Assembly: GCF_029320955.1 (NCBI RefSeq)
Contig: NZ_CP119757.1
Coordinates: 992,001-1,056,000, forward strand
DNA length: 64,000 bases
From: Flavobacterium sp. YJ01
GTDB lineage: Bacteria > Bacteroidota > Bacteroidia > Flavobacteriales > Flavobacteriaceae
Direction: 5' to 3'
Positions 34,201-41,594 of the stretch are shown here, in pieces. Below the pieces are notes generated by a model. The model was not told the origin of the DNA. It did no database searches and saw only the letters and a program-made list of their open reading frames with translations. Each line of letters begins with the position of its first letter. Within the stretch, counting starts at the first letter, position 1. A program made the translations under genes and the position numbers.

Positions 34201-35646
34201 ATGAAAAGGAATTACAAAATTTGGATTAAGATGAACGTGTTGCTTTGTTCACTTTTCATGCTTCTCTTATTGGCAAGCTGTAAGAATGACGAAGCTAAAA
34301 ATTATTCAGATATTAAGACTGAAGGCGAAATGGAAGCCGAGCTTACTTCGCCTCCTCATGTTCCTAAACCTGTTGGCAGCAGAAATGCCATGAAATTAAA
34401 ACTAAACATGGAAATTAAAGAACAAGAAGGCATAATGACCGATGGAGTAAAATATACGTATTGGACATTTGGAGGTTCTGTTCCGGGAAGTTTTATTAGA
34501 ACTCGTGTTGGTGACGAAGTTGAATTTCACTTAAAAAATCATCCCGATAACAAACTTCCGCATAACATTGATTTACATGCTGTAACTGGCCCAGGTGGTG
34601 GAGCAACTTCTTCTCTTGTTGCTCCTGGACACGAAAAAGTTTTCAGCTTTAAAGTTTTAAATCCAGGATTGTACGTATATCATTGTGCAACTGCTCCAGT
34701 CGGAATGCACATTGCAAACGGAATGTACGGTTTGATTTTGGTCGAACCAGAAGGCGGACTTCCTCCTGTTGACAAAGAATATTACGTTATGCAAGGCGAT
34801 TTTTACACTCAAGGTGAATATGGAGCAAAAGGTCTTCAGCCATTTGACATGAATAAAGCGGTAAAAGAAACTCCTGATTATGTTGTGTTTAATGGAAAGG
34901 TTGGATCTCTTACAAATGGTAATGAGTTAACAGCAAAAGTAGGCGAAACGGTTCGTTTGTTTGTTGGAAACGGAGGACCAAACTTGGTCTCTTCTTTCCA
35001 CGTTATTGGAGAAATATTTGACAATGTACACGTTGAAGGAGGAAGTACAATTAATAAAAATGTTCAGACAACTTTAATTCCTGCTGGTGGCGCTGCAATT
35101 GTAGATTTTAAAGTAGAAACTCCCGGAACTTTCATTTTAGTTGATCACTCTATTTTTAGAGCTTTTAATAAAGGTGCTTTGGGAATGTTAAAAGTAGAAG
35201 GAAAAGAAAATAAAAACATTTATTCTGGAACAATTCAAGAAGGTATTTATTTGCCTGAAGGCGGAACGATTCAGAAAATGCCAGGAAGTAATGCCGTTAA
35301 AACTGAAATCCCTAAACGTACTGCTGCCGAAAAAGTAAAAATCGGAAAAGAAATCTTCGGAACGACTTGTTTTGCGTGCCATCAATCTGAAGGGCAAGGA
35401 ATTCCGAACACTTTCCCTCCTTTGGCAAAATCAGATTATTTGAATGCCGATTCTAAACGCGCGATTAAAACAATTTTACACGGTTTAACTGGAGAAATCA
35501 CTGTTAACGGAAAAAAATACAATAACATAATGCCATCGCAAAACTTATCTGATGACGAAATCGCAAATGTGTTAACCTACATTTACAGCAGTTGGGGCAA
35601 CAACAAAACAGAAGTTACGCCAGAAATGGTGAAAGCGCTAAGATAA
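34201..35646 (+). CDS. nirK: Copper-containing nitrite reductase with C-terminal cytochrome c domain, lipoprotein
   Basis: It reduces nitrite to NO in the periplasm. It has a lipoprotein signal (lipobox LLASC, Cys27) and two cupredoxin domains (about 60-180 and 190-335). Type 1 copper ligands are visible as His121, Cys162, His170 and Met175; type 2 ligands as His126, His161 and His316; catalytic Asp124 and His267 are in HNIDLH and FHVIG. A fused class I cytochrome c domain follows (about 372-470) with CFACH (390-394) and probable heme ligand Met444. The fusion suggests that electrons reach the type 1 copper through its own heme. It is the first gene of nirK-nirV-SCO, with 16-base gaps. Confidence 0.97.
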   Translation: MKRNYKIWIKMNVLLCSLFMLLLLASCKNDEAKNYSDIKTEGEMEAELTSPPHVPKPVGSRNAMKLKLNMEIKEQEGIMTDGVKYTYWTFGGSVPGSFIRTRVGDEVEFHLKNHPDNKLPHNIDLHAVTGPGGGATSSLVAPGHEKVFSFKVLNPGLYVYHCATAPVGMHIANGMYGLILVEPEGGLPPVDKEYYVMQGDFYTQGEYGAKGLQPFDMNKAVKETPDYVVFNGKVGSLTNGNELTAKVGETVRLFVGNGGPNLVSSFHVIGEIFDNVHVEGGSTINKNVQTTLIPAGGAAIVDFKVETPGTFILVDHSIFRAFNKGALGMLKVEGKENKNIYSGTIQEGIYLPEGGTIQKMPGSNAVKTEIPKRTAAEKVKIGKEIFGTTCFACHQSEGQGIPNTFPPLAKSDYLNADSKRAIKTILHGLTGEITVNGKKYNNIMPSQNLSDDEIANVLTYIYSSWGNNKTEVTPEMVKALR

Positions 35647-35662
35647 CAGCAAAACCAACAGC

Positions 35663-36445
35663 ATGAAAAAATTCATTTTCATTCTTTTAATTGTCTTTTT
35701 CTCTGTGTTTACCAGTGTCATGAAGGCACAGGAAACAGGAATGGTTTTCATAAAAGAGGGATCTTTTGTCCCTCTTTATGGAGCCGTTTCTAAAAAACCT
35801 GTCGAAGTAAAATCGTTTTATATTGACATTTACCCTGTTACAAACCGTGAATTTTTAGATTTCGTCAAAAAGAATCCTTCATATCAAAAATCAAAAATTA
35901 AAGGAATTTTTGCCGATAAAAGTTACCTCTCTTATTGGAAAAATGATTCTGATTTTGGAAATGCAAAACCTAATTCTCCTGCAACAAGTGTTTCGTGGTT
36001 TGCTGCTAAAAAATACTGCGAATGTGAGGGAAAACGCTTGGTTACAATGGATGAATGGGAATATGTAGCAATGGCAGATACCAAAAAAATTGACGCCAGA
36101 ACCAAAAAAGAATTCAACGAATATATTTTGTCTTGGTATGAGAAATCTAGAACGTATGAAAATGAAATCGGAAAAACGTTTAAAAATTATTGGGGCGTTT
36201 ACGATATGCACGGTTTAGTTTGGGAATGGACTTCTGATTTTAACAGCATTTTTTTATCTGGGGAATCTCGAAAAGACAAAAGCAGCGACAAAAATCTCTT
36301 CTGCGGAAGCGGTTCTATAAACGCATCCGATTTAATGGATTATGCCGCTTTTATGCGATACGCTTTTAGAGGAAGTTTGAAAGCTCAATATTCTACAAGA
36401 AATCTTGGCTTTAGATGCGCAAGTACAATAAAACCTAAAATCTAA
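35663..36445 (+). CDS. nirV: NirV-like formylglycine-generating-enzyme family protein
   Basis: This 260-residue protein has a signal peptide (MKKFIFILLIVFFSVFTSVMKAQ) and a single FGE-sulfatase/SUMF1 fold domain: GMVFIKEGSF, the FYIDIYPVTNREFLDF block, PATSVSWFAAKKYCECEGKR, MDEWEYVAM, GLVWEWTSDF and the final NLGFRCAST. NirV proteins of this fold lie next to nirK in many denitrifiers, and their role in nitrite reduction is not settled. Position directly after nirK (16 bases) supports the call. The catalytic cysteine pair of true FGE is not obvious. Confidence 0.85.
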   Translation: MKKFIFILLIVFFSVFTSVMKAQETGMVFIKEGSFVPLYGAVSKKPVEVKSFYIDIYPVTNREFLDFVKKNPSYQKSKIKGIFADKSYLSYWKNDSDFGNAKPNSPATSVSWFAAKKYCECEGKRLVTMDEWEYVAMADTKKIDARTKKEFNEYILSWYEKSRTYENEIGKTFKNYWGVYDMHGLVWEWTSDFNSIFLSGESRKDKSSDKNLFCGSGSINASDLMDYAAFMRYAFRGSLKAQYSTRNLGFRCASTIKPKI

Positions 36446-36461
36446 TTTAATTAGGCTTACA

Positions 36462-37058
36462 ATGAAAAAAACAGCAATTGCTTTTCTTCTTCTATTCGCG
36501 TTTTACAGTTGCAAAGAAGCTGACAAAAAAGAAGTCAAAGCAGAATCAAAAAAAGAAATTAGTGATTTATCGATTTATAATCTTCCTTCGAAATGGACAA
36601 ATCAAAACGGAAAAGATATAGAACTAAAAAGTCTTAGAGGAAATGTTTTAGTAATGGTAATGATTTACACAAGCTGTAAAGCTGCCTGCCCGAGATTAGT
36701 TGCCGATATGCGCGATATTGAATCAAAACTAGCAAAACAAACAAAACAGCATGTAAAATTGATTTTGGTAAGTATAGATCCAAATACAGATACTCCTGAA
36801 AGATTAAAATCATTTGCTATTGAAAACAAAATGAATCAAGATCCTTGGATTTTCCTTCGTTCTTCTGAAGAAAATACAAGAGAATTTGCTGCAGTTTTGG
36901 CGGTGAATTATAAAAAGATTTCTCCAATAGATTTTTCGCATTCAAATATTATTAGTGTTTTTAATCCCGAAGGAGAATTGGTTTTTCAACAGGAAGGTTT
37001 GGGCGTAAATAATGAAAAAACAATTGAAGCAATAAATCAGGAAGCAGGAAAAATATAG
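36462..37058 (+). CDS. SCO1/SenC family copper-chaperone-like lipoprotein
   Basis: This 198-residue protein has a lipoprotein signal (lipobox FYSC, Cys17) and a thioredoxin-like domain. It has the SCO metal motif CKAACP (two Cys with three residues between) and the later histidine in IDFSHSNIISVF. SCO proteins deliver copper or act as thiol reductases for copper enzymes. As the third gene of the nirK operon, it may load copper into NirK (inference). An acidic/lysine-rich linker separates the lipid anchor from the domain. Confidence 0.9.
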   Translation: MKKTAIAFLLLFAFYSCKEADKKEVKAESKKEISDLSIYNLPSKWTNQNGKDIELKSLRGNVLVMVMIYTSCKAACPRLVADMRDIESKLAKQTKQHVKLILVSIDPNTDTPERLKSFAIENKMNQDPWIFLRSSEENTREFAAVLAVNYKKISPIDFSHSNIISVFNPEGELVFQQEGLGVNNEKTIEAINQEAGKI

Positions 37059-37139
37059 TTATTTAAATAGGTTGATTAGTAAGAAGCAAGAGTTTGATTT
37101 TAGGTAGAAATCGGCTCTTGTTTTTTATTTCTAATATAA

Positions 37140-37322
37140 AGCTTCGGAGAAGCGAAATATTTATCAGGTTAGAAAAAAATAACTTTTTAGAAAATATTTC
37201 GCCTTGCTGGGGTTCTCTAATCTTTGTCAAAACGTTTCTACAAATATGTAGCTCCGCTGGCGCTTCTTTTCTATACTATCTCTTTTTCTATAAATATGTC
37301 GTTCCTCTGGGACTTTTTTATC
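37140..37322. repeat. Intergenic repeat block (CTAYAAATATGT ... CTGG units) after the nirK operon
   Basis: Two direct units begin TTTCTACAAATATGTAG (about 37235) and TTTCTATAAATATGTCG (about 37285), 50 bases apart, each followed by a TCC-CTGG-type core. GCGAAATATTT (37152-37162) and AAATATTTCGC (37192-37202) form a perfect inverted repeat upstream. The 3' end of the minus-strand membrane gene runs into the second unit. Confidence 0.7.
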
Positions 37323-38551
37323 TTTAGTTTCTTTTCTAAATTATGAAATTTTAAATTTATTCTTGATAACATAATTAGGATCAACCCTAAAACCAAAAGA
37401 ATACTAAAAATCAAAATACTTTGAAAATATCCTGGAATACTTTCTTCTCCAAAAAACAAAAACCAGCCTTGTAAAAACAATAAAATTTCCGTCGAAATAT
37501 ATCCCAAAATAAAACACTTCATTCCTATTTTTAATGTTTTAGAATCAGCAGAAAGCATTTTATTCTGAAGCAGAATTCCAAACAAAAATCCGGATATAAT
37601 TCCCAAAGTCGTTAAATGAATAAATCCAATTACGAAATTTCTAATTTGATGTGAAACTTCTGCCAGATTAGGAAAAATTGTTAGCAATTGAATTCCGACT
37701 TTCAAAAACAACGAACATAATGCTAAACCGTAAACTATTTTCGTTGTTTGATGTAATGAACTTTTAAAATGATTAATTTGAGGTTTTAGCATTCTAAAGA
37801 AATAAACAAAAGCTAATAATTGAATCAAAACTCCGAAAATATTTATATAACTCAAAATGACATTTTCAACAAACCAACGTATAGGAAAAGTCAATGTTAA
37901 TAGTGTTGAAATAATCATTAAAAAGTAAAACTTCTTAAATTTTACTTCATCAATTTTATTTTGAAATTGTTTTAAAAACAAAGCTAAAATCGCAAATATA
38001 AACCATCCATTAAATTGAAAATGAAGAAAAAACTGAATCGCGATCTGATAAAATGCGCTTTGCTTACCTAACGTACTTACAGCTGGACCAAGACACCAAA
38101 CACCGCAAGTCGATAAAATCATAAATAAAATCGAAACCAATAAAAGTCTTTGTGAAGGTGATTTATCTTTAGAACAATGTTTCCAAACCAAACGGCAAAA
38201 AACATAACTCAGCAAAATATGCATCGTTGAAAATATAATCGAAAACAATGCATATCCTTGAATTGGAAAAGCAATCATCATTCCGATTACTGAAAATTCC
38301 GTAAGCCAAAATAAACGGTTGTAAATGGGTTTCTTCCTTTTTTCTTTTGGAATAAAGAAATGAACAACCAAAACATAAACGATCATGTAAACCCATCCCA
38401 ACATGGCAACGTGCGAATGTGCATGAAGAAGATAGCTGTAATTCAGAAAATCTATTGGAAAGAGATACATAAAACGCATTAATAATCCGAAAACGCAAGC
38501 AATCAGAAAATTAAAAAAACAGGAAAGTATCCAAGCTTTTTGAGAATTCAT
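37271..38551 (-). CDS. Heme-copper-oxidase-like multi-pass membrane protein in nitrite/NO cluster
   Basis: This 426-residue protein has about 12 helices. Histidines are placed where heme/copper ligands could lie: LLHAHSHVAMLGW (about residues 42-54), STMHILLSYVF (about 108-118), FFLHFQFNGWF (about 175-185) and GFIHLTTLGI (about 310-319). This resembles a reduced NorB/cytochrome oxidase subunit I. It may be a nitric oxide reductase-related or electron-transfer membrane protein; the exact function is not known. The final ~12 residues (SQRNDIFIEKEIV) are encoded by an intergenic repeat unit, so the ancestral stop may have been lost. It has no operator of the type found before nirK. Confidence 0.7.
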   Translation of the reverse strand: MNSQKAWILSCFFNFLIACVFGLLMRFMYLFPIDFLNYSYLLHAHSHVAMLGWVYMIVYVLVVHFFIPKEKRKKPIYNRLFWLTEFSVIGMMIAFPIQGYALFSIIFSTMHILLSYVFCRLVWKHCSKDKSPSQRLLLVSILFMILSTCGVWCLGPAVSTLGKQSAFYQIAIQFFLHFQFNGWFIFAILALFLKQFQNKIDEVKFKKFYFLMIISTLLTLTFPIRWFVENVILSYINIFGVLIQLLAFVYFFRMLKPQINHFKSSLHQTTKIVYGLALCSLFLKVGIQLLTIFPNLAEVSHQIRNFVIGFIHLTTLGIISGFLFGILLQNKMLSADSKTLKIGMKCFILGYISTEILLFLQGWFLFFGEESIPGYFQSILIFSILLVLGLILIMLSRINLKFHNLEKKLKIKKSQRNDIFIEKEIV

Positions 38552-38582
38552 AAATAATAAATTTTTAAACGTACAAAAATTA

Positions 38583-38653
38583 TTAAACCATATAAGTAAT
38601 ATTAGAAATTATAAGTTTGGCTAAAATGAACTTATATCACTTATATGGTTTAA
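38583..38653. repeat. 15-base inverted repeat TTAAACCATATAAGT
   Basis: The arms at 38583-38597 and 38639-38653 are perfectly complementary. They lie upstream of the 38551 gene and share CTTATATGGTT words with 6311-6333. Confidence 0.7.
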
Positions 38654-38670
38654 AGCATTTCTTCAAATAA

Positions 38671-38715
38671 AAAACACCGAAAATTATCCTTTTTAGATAT
38701 TTTATCGGTGCTTTT
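38671..38715 (-). terminator. Hairpin terminator after ric
   Basis: CACCGA (38675-38680) with adjoining AAAT pairs with ATTT...TCGGTG (38705-38710). The plus-strand A-run to the left provides the U-run for the minus-strand transcript. Confidence 0.7.
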
Positions 38716-38735
38716 TCCACTATTAAAATTAACCT

Positions 38736-39467
38736 TTATTCTACTTCAACAAAGTCTTTTTCTAAAACAACTGCTTTTGGAAATAAGATATTATTTTCTA
38801 GATGAATATGTTTATGCAAATCTTCTTCAAACTCTTTCAACATTGCAAAAGTTACTCTGTAAGTTGTACAAGCATCTACCGGCGGAGTATAATTATTGGT
38901 TAGTTCCGAAATTTCTCTAAAACGTTCACCTTCGTTATCGTGTTCATTCATCATCATTGCAATCGGATTTGAAACGGTTCCGAAAGAAGGCTGATGCAAA
39001 ATTCCATCAGATTCTTTCGTTTTCACCATTCGTTTTACAAATGGAAACAAAATCAATTCTTCTTTTTTCATATGTTGTGATAATTCGCCTGCACAGCCAA
39101 TAAACAATTCATTTATTCTAAACAATTCTGGATGATTGGCTCCATGCACTTTACACAATTTATCTAAAAACGGAAGCAATACATTTGTTTTTTCTTCCAC
39201 ATAACGATGGTGTGTTTTCTCAATATAATCTGCTAATAAATCCAATGGCCATGAATTGAAATCAATACTTCCGCCATTTTCAGATTGCATAACTTGAAGT
39301 ACATTTTCTACTAAAGCATCGGCATCAATATTTTGTTTTTCGCAAACTTCATTTACCGTTCGGTTTCCTTTGCAGCAAAAATCAATTTTGTATTTTGAAA
39401 AAACTGCAGCTGTTCTAAAATCCTCAGCTACGAACGATCCTATTGTTTTGTTTTTTAAATTTTCCAT
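38736..39467 (-). CDS. ric: Iron-sulfur cluster repair di-iron protein (Ric/ScdA/YtfE)
   Basis: This 243-residue protein repairs Fe-S clusters damaged by NO or oxidants. The N-terminal ScdA-N domain has DFCCKGNRTVNEVC (residues 29-42). The following hemerythrin-like four-helix bundle carries the di-iron histidines and glutamates, seen in IEKTHHRYVEEK, CKVHGANHPELF, HMKKEELILFP, MNEHDNEGERF and HKHIHLENNILFP. It is complete. A 26-base perfect palindrome that matches the other NO-cluster operators lies 40 bases before the start, so NO induction is likely. Confidence 0.96.
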   Translation of the reverse strand: MENLKNKTIGSFVAEDFRTAAVFSKYKIDFCCKGNRTVNEVCEKQNIDADALVENVLQVMQSENGGSIDFNSWPLDLLADYIEKTHHRYVEEKTNVLLPFLDKLCKVHGANHPELFRINELFIGCAGELSQHMKKEELILFPFVKRMVKTKESDGILHQPSFGTVSNPIAMMMNEHDNEGERFREISELTNNYTPPVDACTTYRVTFAMLKEFEEDLHKHIHLENNILFPKAVVLEKDFVEVE

Positions 39468-39506
39468 CTTTAAAGAAATTAAATTTTTAATTATTATTTG
39501 TTTTCA

Positions 39507-39532
39507 ATAAAAGATAAATTTATCTTTTATTA
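39507..39532 (-). promoter_or_regulatory. NsrR-like operator upstream of ric
   Basis: A perfect 26-base palindrome containing TAAAAGA-TAAATTTA-TCTTTTA (39509-39530). The core ends 41 bases before the ric ATG, with the same arms and spacing as the nirK site. Confidence 0.8.
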
Positions 39533-39540
39533 GTTTTAAA

Positions 39541-39569
39541 AAAAACTCCAAAGCATTTAAGTATTTGGA
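39541..39569 (-). terminator. Terminator after azurin
   Basis: CTCCAAA (39545-39551) pairs with TTTGGAG (39563-39569), with A's on the plus-strand left side. Confidence 0.75.
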
Positions 39570-39580
39570 GCCTTTGTTAT

Positions 39581-40105
39581 TTACTCAACAATTAAAGTAC
39601 CTTTCATCATAGCCACGTGGCCAGGGAAAGAACAAATAAACGGATAAGATCCTTTTTTATCAATTGTAAATTCTATTGTATCTTCTTCTCCTCCGCCTAA
39701 TAATTTAGTGTGAGCAATGATTGAAGCTTTTTCAGATGCTGGAATGTAATCGGTTGCTTTTGCATCATTAGCTTTTAATGCAAAATCTGCTTGATCTGTT
39801 CCTTCTTGCAAAATCACTAAATTATGTCCCATTGCTTCTTTCGGAATTTTACCTACGTGTTTCAAAGTCAATTTGATTGGTTTTCCAGCGACAGCTCTTA
39901 ATTCACTTGCATTGAACTGCATTTGGTCATTCCCTTCAATAACTAATACATTTTCTTCAGTTGATGTTACTGGTGCCGCTTCTCCTTCAGTAGAATATTC
40001 AGTAGTTTCTGTTTGATCTGCAGGAGCTGTTTCTTTTTTACCGCACGAAGTAACTGCTAAAAATCCCATCAGGATTAGTACTGAAATTTTGGTTTTTGTA
40101 TTCAT
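39581..40105 (-). CDS. Azurin, lipoprotein form
   Basis: This 174-residue blue copper protein has a lipoprotein signal (lipobox AVTSC, Cys21) and an acidic Thr/Glu-rich linker (25-52). The azurin domain has copper ligands His94 (GHNLVIL), Cys158, His163 and Met167 in FICSFPGHVAMM, with the exact C-x4-H-x3-M spacing of azurin. It would carry electrons in the periplasm, here plausibly to the heme/copper nitrite reductase. It lies 22 bases after the Rrf2 regulator stop, so both are probably in one operon. Confidence 0.95.
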   Translation of the reverse strand: MNTKTKISVLILMGFLAVTSCGKKETAPADQTETTEYSTEGEAAPVTSTEENVLVIEGNDQMQFNASELRAVAGKPIKLTLKHVGKIPKEAMGHNLVILQEGTDQADFALKANDAKATDYIPASEKASIIAHTKLLGGGEEDTIEFTIDKKGSYPFICSFPGHVAMMKGTLIVE

Positions 40106-40127
40106 TTTTAAAATAATTTATAAAATA

Positions 40128-40577
40128 TTAATCGTTTATATTTAATGTTTTTAAGAAGAAATCACCTGATTTTACATCTGAAGCCAATTGTTCTAAAGTG
40201 GTTTTAGTAAGCATTTCCAAAAGCAATTCTCTAATTTTTTTAAATTCATGATGAACAGGGCAAGGATGCTGTTCAGAACATTCTTTTAATCCGATTCCGC
40301 ATCCGCTGTAAATTTTGTTTCCATCTATCGCATCTACAATCTGAATCAGTTTTATTGATTTTACTGCTTCGTTTGAAACTTCAAAACCACCGCCAACTCC
40401 TTTAGCTGAATGTATGATTCCATTTTTAGTCAAAATCTGCATAATTTTGGCTGTAAAAGGTTCGGGAGAATCTATTTCTTTGGCAACATCTTTTATTCCA
40501 ACTCTAATCCCTTTAGAAGATTTGGTTGCAATAAATATTGAAGCTCTAATTCCGTACTCACACGCTTTTGAAAACAT
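40128..40577 (-). CDS. Rrf2 family transcriptional regulator, NsrR-like
   Basis: I prefer the ATG at 40577 (MFSKACEYGIRASIF), the usual Rrf2 opening; the longer frame from 40601 starts inside the promoter. This 149-residue winged-helix protein has DVAKEIDSPEPFTAKIMQIL (30-49) as DNA-recognition region and GVGGGFEV in the wing. Three cysteines (93, 100, 106, in SGCGIGLKECSEQHPCPV) could hold an Fe-S cluster, as in NsrR/IscR. The nirK, ric and azurin neighbours favour NO sensing. The gene carries its own operator copy, suggesting autoregulation. Confidence 0.9.
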   Translation of the reverse strand: MFSKACEYGIRASIFIATKSSKGIRVGIKDVAKEIDSPEPFTAKIMQILTKNGIIHSAKGVGGGFEVSNEAVKSIKLIQIVDAIDGNKIYSGCGIGLKECSEQHPCPVHHEFKKIRELLLEMLTKTTLEQLASDVKSGDFFLKTLNIND

Positions 40578-40598
40578 ACATTCTTTGTTAATTCTTAA

Positions 40599-40630
40599 CA
40601 AAGATATGGAGATTCTATATAAAAGACAAA
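40599..40630 (-). promoter_or_regulatory. Promoter of the Rrf2/azurin operon
   Basis: On the minus strand, -33 TTTG (40627-40630) and -7 TATCTTTG (40599-40606) are exactly 20 bases apart, the best match to the Bacteroidota consensus seen in this window. The -33 lies inside the operator at 40620-40641. Confidence 0.75.
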
Positions 40631-40641
40631 TTTATCTTTAA
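40620..40641 (-). promoter_or_regulatory. NsrR-like operator of the regulator gene itself
   Basis: Plus-strand reading TAAAAGA-CAAATTTA-TCTTTAA: one mismatch from the nirK/ric arms. It ends 42 bases before the ATG and overlaps the -33 element, consistent with repression. Confidence 0.72.
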
Positions 40642-40777
40642 TTAATTTTAGAACTAAAACTCCTTATTTATAAAGAAAATAATTAGTGCTGACAAAACGA
40701 CTTATTCATCATTCAATTCTTATAAAAACCAATTTTAATTTTAACTTTGAGAGTATTTAATTTTTAATATTAAAATA

Positions 40778-41557
40778 ATGCCTTTAAGCAATTCAAAAGA
40801 TTTAAAACTGGCAGTTCTCATTGATGCAGACAATGTGCCTTACAGCAATGTAAAAGGTATGATGGAAGAAATTGCAAAACTCGGAACGCCAACTACGAAA
40901 AGGATTTATGCCGACTGGACAAAACCAAATGCAAATGGCTGGAAAGGTGTTTTATTAGAACATGCCATCACTCCCATTCAACAATATAGTTATACAGTTG
41001 GAAAAAATTCTTCGGATTCTGCTCTTATTATTGACGCAATGGATTTATTGTATTCTGGAAAATTAGACGGATTTTGTATTGTGTCCAGCGATAGCGATTT
41101 TACGCGTCTTGCAATAAGACTTCGAGAATCTGGAATGAAAGTAATCGGAATCGGAGAAAAGAAAACGCCAAATTCGTTTATTGTTGCCTGCGACCGATTT
41201 ATTTATATTGAAGTTTTGGATGGAGCAACTCAAAAGAAAAAGCCAAAAGCAGCTGCTGCTGACACCAAAAAACCAGTTGAAAAACCAGCTGAAAAAGCGC
41301 TTCATAAAGTTGACAAACAAACTATCGAATTAATCGAAGCTACAATTGAAGATATTGAAGATGACGATGGCTGGGCATTTCTGGGAGATGTCGGCAATTT
41401 GATTGTAAAGAAAAAACCCGAATTTGATCCTCGAAATTATGGCTATTCTAAACTTACCCCAATGCTGAAATCGTTAACTGATATTTTAGAGATTGATGAA
41501 AGAGAATCAGACAAAAAAGGAATCAAACACGTTTATGTACGTCTAAGATTCAACTAA
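40778..41557 (+). CDS. NYN domain protein with C-terminal OST-HTH/LOTUS domain
   Basis: This 259-residue soluble protein has an N-terminal PIN-like NYN domain (about 8-150). Its acidic metal-binding residues are in LAVLIDADNVPY (11-22), SALIIDAMDLLY and CIVSSDSDFTRLA (about 96-108), with GVLLEHAITP typical of the LabA/DUF88 branch. A lysine/alanine/proline-rich linker (about 152-178) leads to a LOTUS/OST-HTH domain (about 185-259) with DGWAFLGDVGNLIVKKKPEF and FDPRNYGYSKLTPML. Proteins of this type are predicted RNases. The LOTUS part may bind RNA structures such as G-quadruplexes (family knowledge). Confidence 0.9.
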   Translation: MPLSNSKDLKLAVLIDADNVPYSNVKGMMEEIAKLGTPTTKRIYADWTKPNANGWKGVLLEHAITPIQQYSYTVGKNSSDSALIIDAMDLLYSGKLDGFCIVSSDSDFTRLAIRLRESGMKVIGIGEKKTPNSFIVACDRFIYIEVLDGATQKKKPKAAAADTKKPVEKPAEKALHKVDKQTIELIEATIEDIEDDDGWAFLGDVGNLIVKKKPEFDPRNYGYSKLTPMLKSLTDILEIDERESDKKGIKHVYVRLRFN

Positions 41558-41594
41558 TTATCGCATTTATTACCTATTTTAATTTTTTAAAAAC

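Noticed and set aside
37094..37327. Plus-strand open frame of 77 residues
   Set aside because: It lies wholly in the intergenic repeat block and has low-complexity, repeat-derived composition with no support.
34201..40601. Whole nitrite/NO cluster as a recently acquired mobile island
   Set aside because: Base composition and promoter style match the surroundings and there is no integrase, tRNA or flanking direct repeat.
40577..40601. Start of the Rrf2 gene at 40601
   Set aside because: This would place the first codons against the -7 box at 40599-40606; the family start MFSKACEYG is at 40577.
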